DNA of 64,000 bases from Xanthomonas fragariae. Its GTDB lineage: Bacteria; Pseudomonadota; Gammaproteobacteria; Xanthomonadales; Xanthomonadaceae. This document shows positions 43,287-51,271 of this stretch, piece by piece. The notes below the pieces were generated by a model. It searched no databases. It was not told the origin of the DNA and saw only the letters and a program-made list of their open reading frames with translations. The stretch is taken from positions 2,480,001 to 2,544,000 of the forward strand of contig NZ_CP071955.1 of NCBI RefSeq assembly GCF_017603965.1. The letters are read 5' to 3'. Every line of letters starts with the position of its first letter. The first letter of the stretch is position 1. The translations under genes were made by a program, and so were the position numbers.

Positions 43287-44300
43287 TTAAGGGTTGAGCA
43301 GCTGATCAATGCTTGCATTGGACCTCTGGACCAACATGTTAGACCCACCCCTCTCGCCGGGGCGCTTCAGATTGCGACGTTCCAAATTTTGAAGACTCAC
43401 TTAGAGGCCCCGCAGCAGGAGGAAGACCTTACCTCAATGCTTTTGGGCGCGTATGTCAGCGCGACGACTTGGGTTCTTGAAATCCTCGAATCCGGTGAAA
43501 GTGCCGGACTGACGTGGGGCCATCACAACAAGCACGGCAGCAGTGACAAAAGTGAGGGGAGCACAGGTGCGGATTTCTCTTTGCTAATCAAATTCGGCGA
43601 TGAGTTTGCGAGGGCCGCTGTATTTCAGGCGAAGCGCAGCGACAGCGACGACACAGTTGGCATTCATCGTATCGCGCCATATCGCGCGCAGACTCGCAAG
43701 CAGCCTGAACGACTGCCTGAGCCTCAGATGCTTAGACTGGTCAGTCATGGACTCAAGATATCTGCGTCCACAGACGAGAGCAATCTGGATTGGCTGCACT
43801 ACTGCGCCTACGGACCTACCTCCTTTTTCTGCATACCGCTAACTCAGGCAACTCAGACTCTCGTCAATTACAGGCTGACGAAGACTACTGCTGACTCAGC
43901 TCTTCTACAGTTCCAGACCGACAACTCGGAAGACCCTTCACTCCATGGAAAGTTGAAGGCGGAGGGTGAGCGCCTTTACAAAAACCATCGAAACGACGCT
44001 ATGAGAAGGGACGAGCACACGCGCGAGCTTCTTCATCTGCTAGCGTCTGGCGCTTCTTCCGAGCCTGAATCTGAATACGATGTGCCTGGGTGGCTTACGT
44101 TAAGAACGGCATCTGCGATCGGTGGCTTCGTAGAAAGCTTTTCAAATGACGTCAAGATCGTTGAGCTCAACGGAAGCTCAGCCCCGGGTCCCACCGCAGA
44201 CGCTACTATTATCAATCAGCTCAACGACGCCTTGAAGAGCTATAAGTCGCCCGCTTCATCCGTCCGCTCTGCGTCGCCCAGGCCCCGCAACCGCGGATAG
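43287..44300 (+). pseudogene. PD-(D/E)xK nuclease-like protein with its 5' end cut off by an IS
   Basis: The reading frame comes out of the IS right end and runs to TAG 44298-44300 (338 codons). No start is seen at its head; the first in-frame ATG (43438) is within conserved-looking sequence. Residues ~95-120 read GADFSLLIKFGDEFARAAVF then QAKR, which fits the D-(x)n-QxK core of PD-(D/E)xK nucleases. The C-terminal ~120 residues are polar. The family is not one I recognise. The context (an island with HEPN and protease genes) suggests a defence role. The AT-rich composition differs from the flanks, as expected of acquired DNA. It may be dead or start internally. Confidence 0.5.
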
Positions 44301-44447
44301 ATTCTCTGTCAAAACAACGAGAACCCCGAAGAGCGGGCCCGCCAAGTGGCGGCGCTCAAACGATTCAATCCACCGGTGGTGCTTCCGAAATACGAGCGCG
44401 GTCATTTCAAGAAGCAGCTGGGCAAGGATGCGAAGTTCTACCCATAA
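44301..44447 (+). pseudogene. Open tail in frame with the gene before it (gene relic)
   Basis: Directly after the TAG at 44300 the same frame stays open for 48 codons and ends NPEERARQVAALKRFNPPVV then LPKYERGHFKKQLGKDAKFYP-stop. This looks like a real protein end. It may be the old C-terminus of the preceding gene after a nonsense change, or an unrelated relic. I do not recognise the family. Confidence 0.35.
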
Positions 44448-44786
44448 GAAAGTGATACATACATCCGGGCAGTAAACCTTGTCGCCCTCAGATAAGTCCA
44501 GGCAGCGCCTAGATATGGAGGAAAACGGATGCGCCGTAAAAACGTCTGGATCAAATCCACTTTAGTGAGCTAGCCTTGCCACGCTTTGTTGGCGACCAAG
44601 TGCTTGCGCGCACGCATGGGGGCCGCCTGTTACGGATGATTCTTCCCGCCTCTCCGCTACGGCAACGAGAATGTGGAGGTCGGCCACCAGCCTCCTGGCG
44701 ATATTCAATTAGCCGGCCGAGATGGAGTCTAGGATCAAAATTTGGTTGGACTTTGCTGGCATGCCTATTACCGTCTTGTGCGAAGT
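44448..44786. other. Stretch without recognisable gene
   Basis: 339 bases between converging genes. There is no convincing reading frame, RNA gene or terminator that I can support. Confidence 0.6.
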
Positions 44787-45830
44787 CTAGAGGCCAGTGC
44801 CCTGAATCCTCGGAATGCCTTCGGATCCTTTCGCCATCAGGTCCTTGAGGCTTTCCTGGTCAAAAAGTGGAAGATGGGTCGCGGGTCCAAGTAAGGCGCC
44901 AAACGCATGGCGCTCTCCTGACAGGCTCTTGCTGACTACTCCGCGAATGACTGCCCCATCGCCTCCGAGAATCGGACTACCACTCATCTTGCCAGGGATC
45001 CTCGCGTCGAACTCAAAACACGGGCCGGGCGTAGACACAGAGCGCGTCTGAGCATTGTCCAGATGGACGGCGGTAGTCGTGCCAACCGAGACGTATAGGT
45101 CTTGGCTAAACTGGCCCAACACGACTGCACCATCAACATAGCGAACCGGGATATCGTCCATCTCCGCATAGCCAATCGCAAACACCTGTTCCGACACCTC
45201 TACAGGCCTGAGTGAAAGGTTCAGGGGCTGATACGCCCCACCGGGATGCGGCAAAAGCCGGCATATAGCCACATCGGTGTCAAAATCCACCCGATCCCGT
45301 TCGTGGAAGAGCGGACTTTCCTTCCAGCCTCCCCAGAACCTACTGGACTGAAATGGGGCGAACCGGACAGCGCTTGGGCCGTAGCCCGTAGACGGCAAGG
45401 GAAAGAGAACTCCCATCTGAATATTACCGTCAAAACGGACTGCTCCATTTTCATTGATAGCACCGCCATAACCAGAATCTTCTGGGTCTAGGAGCACATG
45501 GGCTGCCGTCATGACCAAGCCGGATGCACTGATCACGAAAGCAGTTCCAATGACTCGAAGAAAAGAAGCTCCGGCAACAAGGGCAACAACAGGAACAATG
45601 CTTTGTTTAAGAAAGCTGTTGATAGAACCCGTAGACTCAACAAGCTGCCCGAAGCTAAAACTCCTATGAGTCGTCGGAAACTCGAACCGGTTCGCTATCC
45701 GAAAATAGTCCTCCCCATATCCCTGCGCAGGCAAGAGCTTTAAAGGACGCAACTGAGCGATCTTCCACTCGCCTACCGAGCTCTTCTCCCAAAGCGTCTT
45801 CAGAATCTCCACGCCCGGCTCGACTGACAT
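44787..45830 (-). CDS. Cytoplasmic trypsin-like serine protease
   Basis: 347 aa. Chymotrypsin-fold triad: His in LVMTAAHVLL (H111), Asp in FDTDVAICRL (D186) and Ser in GKMSGSPILGG (S283), plus the preceding GTAFVISASG strand typical of bacterial HtrA-like proteases. There is no signal peptide; residues 1-75 form a separate leading segment. It starts 6 bases after the HEPN-like gene ends, so the two are surely co-expressed. Cytoplasmic trypsin-like proteases with a partner toxin are a recurring theme in phage defence, where the protease frees or activates an effector; that role here is inferred. No PDZ domain is present. Confidence 0.83.
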   Translation of the reverse strand: MSVEPGVEILKTLWEKSSVGEWKIAQLRPLKLLPAQGYGEDYFRIANRFEFPTTHRSFSFGQLVESTGSINSFLKQSIVPVVALVAGASFLRVIGTAFVISASGLVMTAAHVLLDPEDSGYGGAINENGAVRFDGNIQMGVLFPLPSTGYGPSAVRFAPFQSSRFWGGWKESPLFHERDRVDFDTDVAICRLLPHPGGAYQPLNLSLRPVEVSEQVFAIGYAEMDDIPVRYVDGAVVLGQFSQDLYVSVGTTTAVHLDNAQTRSVSTPGPCFEFDARIPGKMSGSPILGGDGAVIRGVVSKSLSGERHAFGALLGPATHLPLFDQESLKDLMAKGSEGIPRIQGTGL

Positions 45831-45836
45831 TGAGCA

Positions 45837-47027
45837 TCACTCTGAGCCAACAGGCATGACAACGTTTCCGCCCATAGAAAAAGTCATTTCAAACACCTTT
45901 TCCCCCGTCCCCTGGACCACGCAGGCTGCTCGCTCCAGACTCCCCATTGGCACGTTTTCTTCAAAATATTTAATGAAAATCTTCGTGACTTCAAAAACAG
46001 CTGCGGGCGTTGGCTTGGTTCCAGGCATGTCAACAATAAGATGACTACTTCTTAGAATACCTTCGCCAACTGCCTTATAATCGAAGTTTATTTGATACAC
46101 AACCTTTGCTCCCGCCTTATTTGCAGATTCCATATGCCTACCCACAAGTTCCTTTGAGAACATCGGGCTTGCTGCCTTTTGAGAAATTTCTTGCGCTACC
46201 AAAGCAGAGAAAAGCGCCAAGGCATGGGCTTCTTGCTGCCGCTCTGGCCGCCATGCGCCCTTACGGCGAACATTGTTGTGAAAGTAGATTCCGCGCTGTT
46301 CAACCAGATGATCTATCAGTCCATCAACACTATCTGGCAACGACAGCAGTTCTGATAGCTTATTGATTCGAGCAACATCAAAGCTCTTAAGATGCTCGAA
46401 TGCTTGATGCACCATATTCTTGAATTCAACATCTGCCTTGAGAACGCTCTTAAGGGCGACGGTTTTGAAATGCCCACCACCATACAACGCCTCAATCAAT
46501 AGAAAATAGTATCTAAATGAGTCTATGTATCGCTTCTCACCCATTGCATGGCGAGCACTTGATACTAAAGTGGCTTCAAAGCGGGGCCCGGAGGTCCCTT
46601 CGGCGCAAAAAATAGCTCGACTCAATAAATCGAAGAGAATTGGAAGATTAGGAACGTGCCTTCCCGACTTGAATGACTTAACTTCTATTTTTCCATCTTC
46701 TTCCGGCGTCTCCGCCTCGTAGAATGCCTCAACTTCGTCCATCTCGAGTGCAATATCAAAGTAGCAACTGAGGAAAGCCATTGCATCGACAAGCTGCACT
46801 CGAATAAATTCAACATTATGATCCTCATTCACCAGACGGAAATTTCCTCCCGGCTCTTGCACTAATTTAGGCGCCAAGTTTACCGGCTGGCCGGTAAAAA
46901 CAACCTCCAGCGCCACGGCAATTCCCGCCTCTTCGCGAACTCGGCATACCCCTGCTTGAAATGGGATCTCCCAATGGTCGGGGATGATGATCCGGCGGGT
47001 GAAAGGAATGACGTATCGGGCGCGCAT
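45837..47027 (-). CDS. HEPN-domain (ApeA-like) protein, candidate ribonuclease effector
   Basis: 396 aa with no signal peptide. The C-terminal half is helical with KRYIDSFRYYFLLIEALYGG and the motif VEQRGIYFHNNVRRKG. R245-x4-H250 is the HEPN ribonuclease signature, followed by the usual helix QEAHALALFSALVAQEIS. The N-terminal ~150 residues (IPFTRRIIIPDHWEIPFQAG) form a beta-rich domain of unknown type. HEPN proteins usually cut tRNA or mRNA as dimers. The gene lies between an XRE regulator (26 bases upstream) and the serine protease (6 bases downstream), forming a three-gene operon. It is AT-rich compared with the chromosome. Assignment to HEPN rests on the motif and helix pattern only. Confidence 0.65.
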   Translation of the reverse strand: MRARYVIPFTRRIIIPDHWEIPFQAGVCRVREEAGIAVALEVVFTGQPVNLAPKLVQEPGGNFRLVNEDHNVEFIRVQLVDAMAFLSCYFDIALEMDEVEAFYEAETPEEDGKIEVKSFKSGRHVPNLPILFDLLSRAIFCAEGTSGPRFEATLVSSARHAMGEKRYIDSFRYYFLLIEALYGGGHFKTVALKSVLKADVEFKNMVHQAFEHLKSFDVARINKLSELLSLPDSVDGLIDHLVEQRGIYFHNNVRRKGAWRPERQQEAHALALFSALVAQEISQKAASPMFSKELVGRHMESANKAGAKVVYQINFDYKAVGEGILRSSHLIVDMPGTKPTPAAVFEVTKIFIKYFEENVPMGSLERAACVVQGTGEKVFEMTFSMGGNVVMPVGSE

Positions 47028-47053
47028 TCGGAATCACTTATGGTTAAGGGGAT

Positions 47054-47437
47054 TCACTTCTTTTCGAGCTTTTTCTTGACCAATGTGACAATTTGAGCTC
47101 GTTCGTCACGTGACAATTCGGAAAGCGCCAACACCACCTCTGCGGTCGCTTCATCTTCCGCCACCAAGTAGGCCATAGGCACTCCAAGTGTCTCGGCCAG
47201 CTTCCCTAGCCCATCCAGGTCAATGCCACTGGTCTCGTTCTCATAGCGATTAACCCGGCTGCTGGCCAACTTCTTATCAAGCCCCATCAGCACCCCCAAA
47301 GCCCGCTGGCTTGGGATGCCTTGCAGTTCCCGAGCCTGTTTCAGGCGGGCAGCAAAGAGAGCTCGGGGGGAAGCCTTCGGCACGTGAACGAATGTTGAAA
47401 AGTTGGCCGGACAGCATGACTTACTCCTCCACTGCAT
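47054..47437 (-). CDS. XRE-family helix-turn-helix regulator
   Basis: 127 aa from ATG 47437; the frame is open to 47476, but that start would leave almost no room for the divergent gene at 47488, and a GTG at 47383 is also possible. The XRE domain spans LFAARLKQARELQGIPSQRA, then ASSRVNRYENETSGIDLDGL. The C-terminal tail has LSELSRDERAQIVTLVKKKL. It heads the HEPN-protease operon and probably represses it. Confidence 0.82.
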   Translation of the reverse strand: MQWRSKSCCPANFSTFVHVPKASPRALFAARLKQARELQGIPSQRALGVLMGLDKKLASSRVNRYENETSGIDLDGLGKLAETLGVPMAYLVAEDEATAEVVLALSELSRDERAQIVTLVKKKLEKK

Positions 47438-47487
47438 GGCAGACTCTTCATGAAATGTAGCACCCTCCACCAACACACGGGGATTTC

Positions 47488-48240
47488 ATGGACATCGCAA
47501 GGATCGCAGGCGCAGCCCTGCTCGCATTGACCGTGGCCGGCGTCGCCCGGGCCCAGGACACCCAGCCGCCAAAGCCCGGCTTTTTGCGCCAGCTGGGCGG
47601 CAGCTTGAAGGACGCAGGCCAGCGGATGGTCGGCATCCAGCCAAACGCTAGCGGCAAGGCCAGCAGTCAAGGGGCTGGCTTCATTTATGTCCCCATCGGT
47701 GGCGACGGGAAGCTGCCCAGCCTCTTCAAAGGCGACAACCACCAAGCGGCGCAGGGCGGGAAGCTGGAGTGGCCCCGAGTCGCGTTGACCTTCACTGAGT
47801 GGGGCGCCTCCCTGCCCTGCTGGACCGCGGAAGCCCGCATCTGGACCACCCCGACGGCCTCAACCACCGAGACCTTCCGCACCTGCTTCGATGCCGCCTT
47901 GACCGAGACCGACGACCTGGGCGAAGTGGCCGAGCTCAACAACTCAGCGCTGTGGAAAGGCCGGGACTCGCTCAGCGGCATCCGGGTGCCGCCCAGCAAG
48001 CCGAACACGGGCGCCCAGCGTTCCACCGGTCCCAACCCGCCGGCGCAGCCCTTTGTTGTCAACGTTTCCCGCGCTGGCGTGTCTGATCGCGCCGTCGATG
48101 TCGCCCTGCGCGTCGCCTGGGTCTCGGGATTCCTCCAGACCGCGGACCTGCACCCGGGCCCCTCCGGAATGCTGACGCCCTTCAAGGACACGCGGCTTTG
48201 GATCGCCGCCTTTAAGCCCGACGGGAACCGCGACAAGTAA
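47488..48240 (+). CDS. Secreted hypothetical protein
   Basis: 250 aa with GGGGA ribosome site. Signal peptide IARIAGAALLALTVAGVARAQ, then a Gly/Pro/Ser-rich polar start and a beta-rich body (GAGFIYVPIGGDGKLPSLFK, RVALTFTEWGASLPCWTAEA). Cys residues at two places could form a disulphide. I do not recognise the family. It starts a three-gene operon that also contains a lipoprotein and a small membrane protein. Divergent from the XRE gene. Confidence 0.65.
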   Translation: MDIARIAGAALLALTVAGVARAQDTQPPKPGFLRQLGGSLKDAGQRMVGIQPNASGKASSQGAGFIYVPIGGDGKLPSLFKGDNHQAAQGGKLEWPRVALTFTEWGASLPCWTAEARIWTTPTASTTETFRTCFDAALTETDDLGEVAELNNSALWKGRDSLSGIRVPPSKPNTGAQRSTGPNPPAQPFVVNVSRAGVSDRAVDVALRVAWVSGFLQTADLHPGPSGMLTPFKDTRLWIAAFKPDGNRDK

Positions 48241-48285
48241 CCCCGCCTCCTCCTCCCCACTCCCTCTCGCTCTCAAAGGACAGAC

Positions 48286-48600
48286 ATGAAACACGCAAGG
48301 ATCGGCTTGGTCGCGTTGACCATGGCCCTGGGCCTGACCGCCTGCGGCGGCAAGCCTTCGTCTGACAATGCCAAGAAAGCCTTTGTCCAACTGCTGAAGG
48401 ACAGCGGCGCCGGACAGGTCACTGACGTCCAGCAATTCGAGCTCTCCGGCTGCGTTGAAGCGGAAGGCGCCGAGGGCTACCGCTGCGATACCCGCGGCCA
48501 AGCGGTGCTCAACATCGAGGGCCGGCAGGTGCCTATTCCTGTCAGCAAGAATCTTCGCTACGTGCGCGAATCGGGAACTTGGAGGGCCTACGCCAAATGA
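48286..48600 (+). CDS. Small lipoprotein, 104 aa
   Basis: Clear lipobox (ALGLTACGG) after MKHARIGLVALTM. The mature part is ~85 residues with a central Cys pair (LSGCVEAEGAEGYRCD). The gene after it begins inside its stop codon (ATGA), so the pair is translationally coupled. The function is unknown. Confidence 0.7.
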   Translation: MKHARIGLVALTMALGLTACGGKPSSDNAKKAFVQLLKDSGAGQVTDVQQFELSGCVEAEGAEGYRCDTRGQAVLNIEGRQVPIPVSKNLRYVRESGTWRAYAK

Positions 48601-48932
48601 GCGCGCCTCCTCTGCTTGCCCAGCCGGTGCCCGCCCGGCGCAAGCTCATGACGCCACGGGACCGGTTCTTTTGGTGGTATTCGGGTGCCCTGCTTCTCAC
48701 TGGACCTTTTGGGTTCGTCATTGGGCCAGTGATGGCCCAACGCGGAAACCGGAAGGCGGCTCGCCTCTATCCGGCAGAGGCCCGGATGTCCCAGGCGCGG
48801 GACAAGGGCTTTGCGTGGTGGCAGTGGTGGGCCATGACGGTGCTGACCCTGATGGGCGCGTTTGGGGCCTTCGCCGTGCTGAGTGGGCTGCCGATGTTTT
48901 TGTTCGTGATGTATGCGCAGCTCACGCAGTGA
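48597..48932 (+). CDS. Small inner-membrane protein, 111 aa
   Basis: Start chosen at ATG 48597, overlapping the lipoprotein stop (ATGA). Two hydrophobic segments (FWWYSGALLLTGPFGFVIGP and WWAMTVLTLMGAFGAFAVLS) flank a basic loop. The gene ends 21 bases before a strong terminator, so the operon is secreted protein, lipoprotein and membrane protein. The function is unknown. Confidence 0.68.
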   Translation: MSAPPLLAQPVPARRKLMTPRDRFFWWYSGALLLTGPFGFVIGPVMAQRGNRKAARLYPAEARMSQARDKGFAWWQWWAMTVLTLMGAFGAFAVLSGLPMFLFVMYAQLTQ

Positions 48933-48953
48933 GAATGCTTTGCATATCGCCTT

Positions 48954-48980
48954 AAAAAGCCCGGGATGCCCGGGCTTTTT
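48954..48980. terminator. Rho-independent terminator (bidirectional)
   Basis: AAAAAGCCCGGG-ATG-CCCGGGCTTTTT: perfect 12-base stem, 3-base loop, U-tract on both strands. It closes the envelope-protein operon. Confidence 0.92.
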
Positions 48981-49143
48981 ATCCTAATGGACCCTCTCAA
49001 TACAGCGACATGGGAACCATTGAGCACCGAAACTTTTAGAAATATTTAGCACTTTGGTAAACCAAGATTCGACTGCTAACTTCGCCGAAAGAGGTCAGCT
49101 CCAGCCCGGACCCTTCTGATCTTATGCACAGCACCAATCGATT

Positions 49144-49551
49144 TCATGCAAGAACTTCAAGCCCTTTTCTCTTAACAAGATTAAGCAGCTTCATCGCCGC
49201 GCCATCTGGCTTCTTGTCGCCGCGCTCCCATTGGGACACGCTACTTTTGCTCACATTGAGATAGGTCGCCAGCACCGGTTGCGATACTCGAGATTTTTTC
49301 CTGATGCTGACAATCTGCGCCGGACTCAACTCCTCAACAGGAGCAAGACACATCTCATCAAACTCTCGCATCGTTTCTACCTTGACCACGCCAGCACGAT
49401 GTAGGTCAGCGACAGTCTCGTGAATAGAAGCCATAATTCCGCTTTCCGCAGCAGACTTCTTGGCACGCACCTCGGCGCCAACCTTAACACCATCCATTTT
49501 CTTAACAATTACGTCGATCTTTTTAATTTTCCTGCCGTTGCTCACGATCAT
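49144..49551 (-). CDS. XRE-family antitoxin (HigA/RelE-partner type)
   Basis: 135 aa from ATG 49551, preceded by GGAGG at 7 bases. The C-terminal domain is a helix-turn-helix: SPAQIVSIRKKSRVSQPVLA then VSKSSVSQWERGDKKPDG. The first ~60 residues are basic and helical. It overlaps the end of the toxin gene by 29 bases, the usual toxin-first order of HigBA-type systems. With the toxin broken, it is an orphan antitoxin and may act as a regulator. Confidence 0.83.
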   Translation of the reverse strand: MIVSNGRKIKKIDVIVKKMDGVKVGAEVRAKKSAAESGIMASIHETVADLHRAGVVKVETMREFDEMCLAPVEELSPAQIVSIRKKSRVSQPVLATYLNVSKSSVSQWERGDKKPDGAAMKLLNLVKRKGLEVLA

Positions 49552-49814
49552 CTTGCACCTCCTCTATAGCTCCATCCTCAACCGCTTTCTGAATTTCTTG
49601 CTCACCCAACCCACTTAGGACCTTACCCAGAGCCTGAAGAGCTTTTAGCTCTTTTGGACTGATATTGTCTTTTTTATTTTTTGGAAATCCATGAAGGAAA
49701 AATACATGGCTATCAGTAGCGCAAGAAACGATTACCCTGTAACCGGAAGACTTACCACCTCCATCTCGGGCTACCTGAACCGCCCCGGGATTTCGGGAGG
49801 CTGTTTGGTTTGAG

Positions 49815-50699
49815 TCACGCCGCTTTGGCGTAACCGGCCTGTTGTCGATAGTAAGCCTCTTCGGCTTCCGCTGGCGGAATGTTCCCGATCGACCCCAGCA
49901 AGCGTTTGTGGTTGTACCAGTCCACCCAATCCAGCGTGGCCAGTTCCACATCCTGGCGGTTGCGCCACGCGCGCCGGTGGATCACCTCGGCCTTGTACAA
50001 CCCGTTGATCGTCTCGGCCAACGCGTTGTCATAGCTATCGCCCACGCTGCCCACCGACGGCTCGATCCCGGCGTCGGCCAGCCGCTCGGTGTAGCGGATC
50101 GACACATACTGCACGCCGCGGTCGGAGTGGTGGATCAGGCCGCCTTCGGTTGGACGACGCGCATGCAGCGCCTGCTCCAGCGCGTCCAGCACGAAGTCCG
50201 TGTGCGCCGTCTGCGACACCTTCCAGCCCACGATCCGCCGTGCGTACACGTCGATCACGAAGGCCACGTACACGAACCCGGCCCAGGTCGAGACATACGT
50301 GAAGTCGCTGACCCACAGTCGGTTCGGCGACGGCGCATGGAACTGTCGGTTCACCTTGTCCAGCGGGCACGGCCGCTTGTCGCTGATCGTGGTCTTGACC
50401 ACCTTCCCGCGTACCACGCCGCGCAGGCCAAGTGCGCCCATCAGTCGCTCCACCGTGCAGCGGGCCACCGCATAGCCCTCGCGCTTGAGCTGCCGCCAGA
50501 CCTTGCGCACGCCGTACACCTGTCGGTTCTGCTCCCATACCCGCCGGATCTGCGGGCGCAGCGCCTGGTCCTTCCACCAGCGGTTCGGGCGCAAGTTCGC
50601 GTCCGCTTCCCGCTGCGCGTGGCGGTAATACGTCGACGGGGCAACCTGCAGCACCTTGCAGATTGGCTCGACCCCGTGAACATCGCAATGTTCGGTCAC
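49815..50699 (-). CDS. IS3-family OrfB (DDE transposase)
   Basis: 294 aa from GTG 50699. DDE residues in LWVSDFTYVSTW, LIHHSDRGVQYVS and DNALAETINGLYKAEVIH. The N-terminal part has ICKVLQVAPSTYYRHAQRE and YGVRKVWRQLKREG typical of the family. No inactivating change is visible. Confidence 0.94.
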   Translation of the reverse strand: MTEHCDVHGVEPICKVLQVAPSTYYRHAQREADANLRPNRWWKDQALRPQIRRVWEQNRQVYGVRKVWRQLKREGYAVARCTVERLMGALGLRGVVRGKVVKTTISDKRPCPLDKVNRQFHAPSPNRLWVSDFTYVSTWAGFVYVAFVIDVYARRIVGWKVSQTAHTDFVLDALEQALHARRPTEGGLIHHSDRGVQYVSIRYTERLADAGIEPSVGSVGDSYDNALAETINGLYKAEVIHRRAWRNRQDVELATLDWVDWYNHKRLLGSIGNIPPAEAEEAYYRQQAGYAKAA

Positions 50700-50707
50700 G
50701 AACGTGG

Positions 50708-51028
50708 TCAGGGCTTGAAGCGGCGGTCGAGCTCCGCCTGGGCAAAATACGCGCTGGCCTTGCGCAGGATCTCGTTGGCTTGCCTCAGCTCGCGCACTTC
50801 GCGTTCCAGCGCTTTCATCCGCGTCCGCTCGTCCGTCGTCAGCCCCTGACGCTTGCCGGCATCACGCTCGGCCTGACGCACCCAGTTGCACAGCGTCTGC
50901 GACGAACAGCCAATCTTCCCGGCAATCGATTCGATCGCCGCCCACTGCGAGCCGTACTCGCCCTGATGCTCCCGCACCAGCCGAACCGCGCGCTCTCGCA
51001 CTTCCGGTGAATATTTCGTCTTGCTCAT
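50708..51028 (-). CDS. IS3-family OrfA (helix-turn-helix and leucine zipper)
   Basis: 106 aa: an HTH ([20 protein letters not shown], then [18 protein letters not shown]) followed by a coiled coil ([20 protein letters not shown]). It makes the DNA-binding half of the transposase, normally fused to OrfB by -1 frameshifting. Confidence 0.93.
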   Translation of the reverse strand: MSKTKYSPEVRERAVRLVREHQGEYGSQWAAIESIAGKIGCSSQTLCNWVRQAERDAGKRQGLTTDERTRMKALEREVRELRQANEILRKASAYFAQAELDRRFKP

Positions 51029-51271
51029 CGCCCCATCTTCTCAAGAGTTGGAGCCTCCCGAAATCCCGGGGCGGTTCAACCCTTTGCTTAAACAGCCCCC
51101 CTCCCAAATCAGCATCGAAGTTGCCAGCCTGAATATCCTCTGCGGCATCATGCAGCTCTCCACCGCCCACAGAGTTCTTTCTAGCAAATCTACCAAACGT
51201 CTTCACATTGAATAACGCCATCTTCTGACCCCAAATGTATCACTAGGTGCTACACATGTCAACCCACAGGT

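Larger units (their letters stand above)
49777..51078 (-). mobile_element. IS3-family insertion sequence, 1,302 bp
   Basis: Perfect 27-base inverted ends start TGAACCGCCCCGGGATTTCG at 49777 and mirror at 51078. The target duplication is ACC (49774-49776 and 51079-51081). It carries orfA and orfB in the usual overlapping order. Confidence 0.95.
49523..51221 (-). pseudogene. RelE-family toxin gene split by an IS3 element
   Basis: The 5' piece (51221-51079: [39 protein letters not shown]) and 3' piece (49773-49523: DGGGKSSGYRVIVSCATDS, VFFLHGFPKNKKDNISPKE) join in frame as LFKQRV|ARDGGGKSSGYRV if the IS (49777-51078) and one ACC copy are removed. The restored protein is about 130 aa. The Lys/Gly/Tyr/Arg pattern, FFLHGFPKNKKDNI and the trailing helix match the RelE-type ribosome-dependent RNases found with XRE antitoxins. 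The insertion destroys the toxin. Confidence 0.87.
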
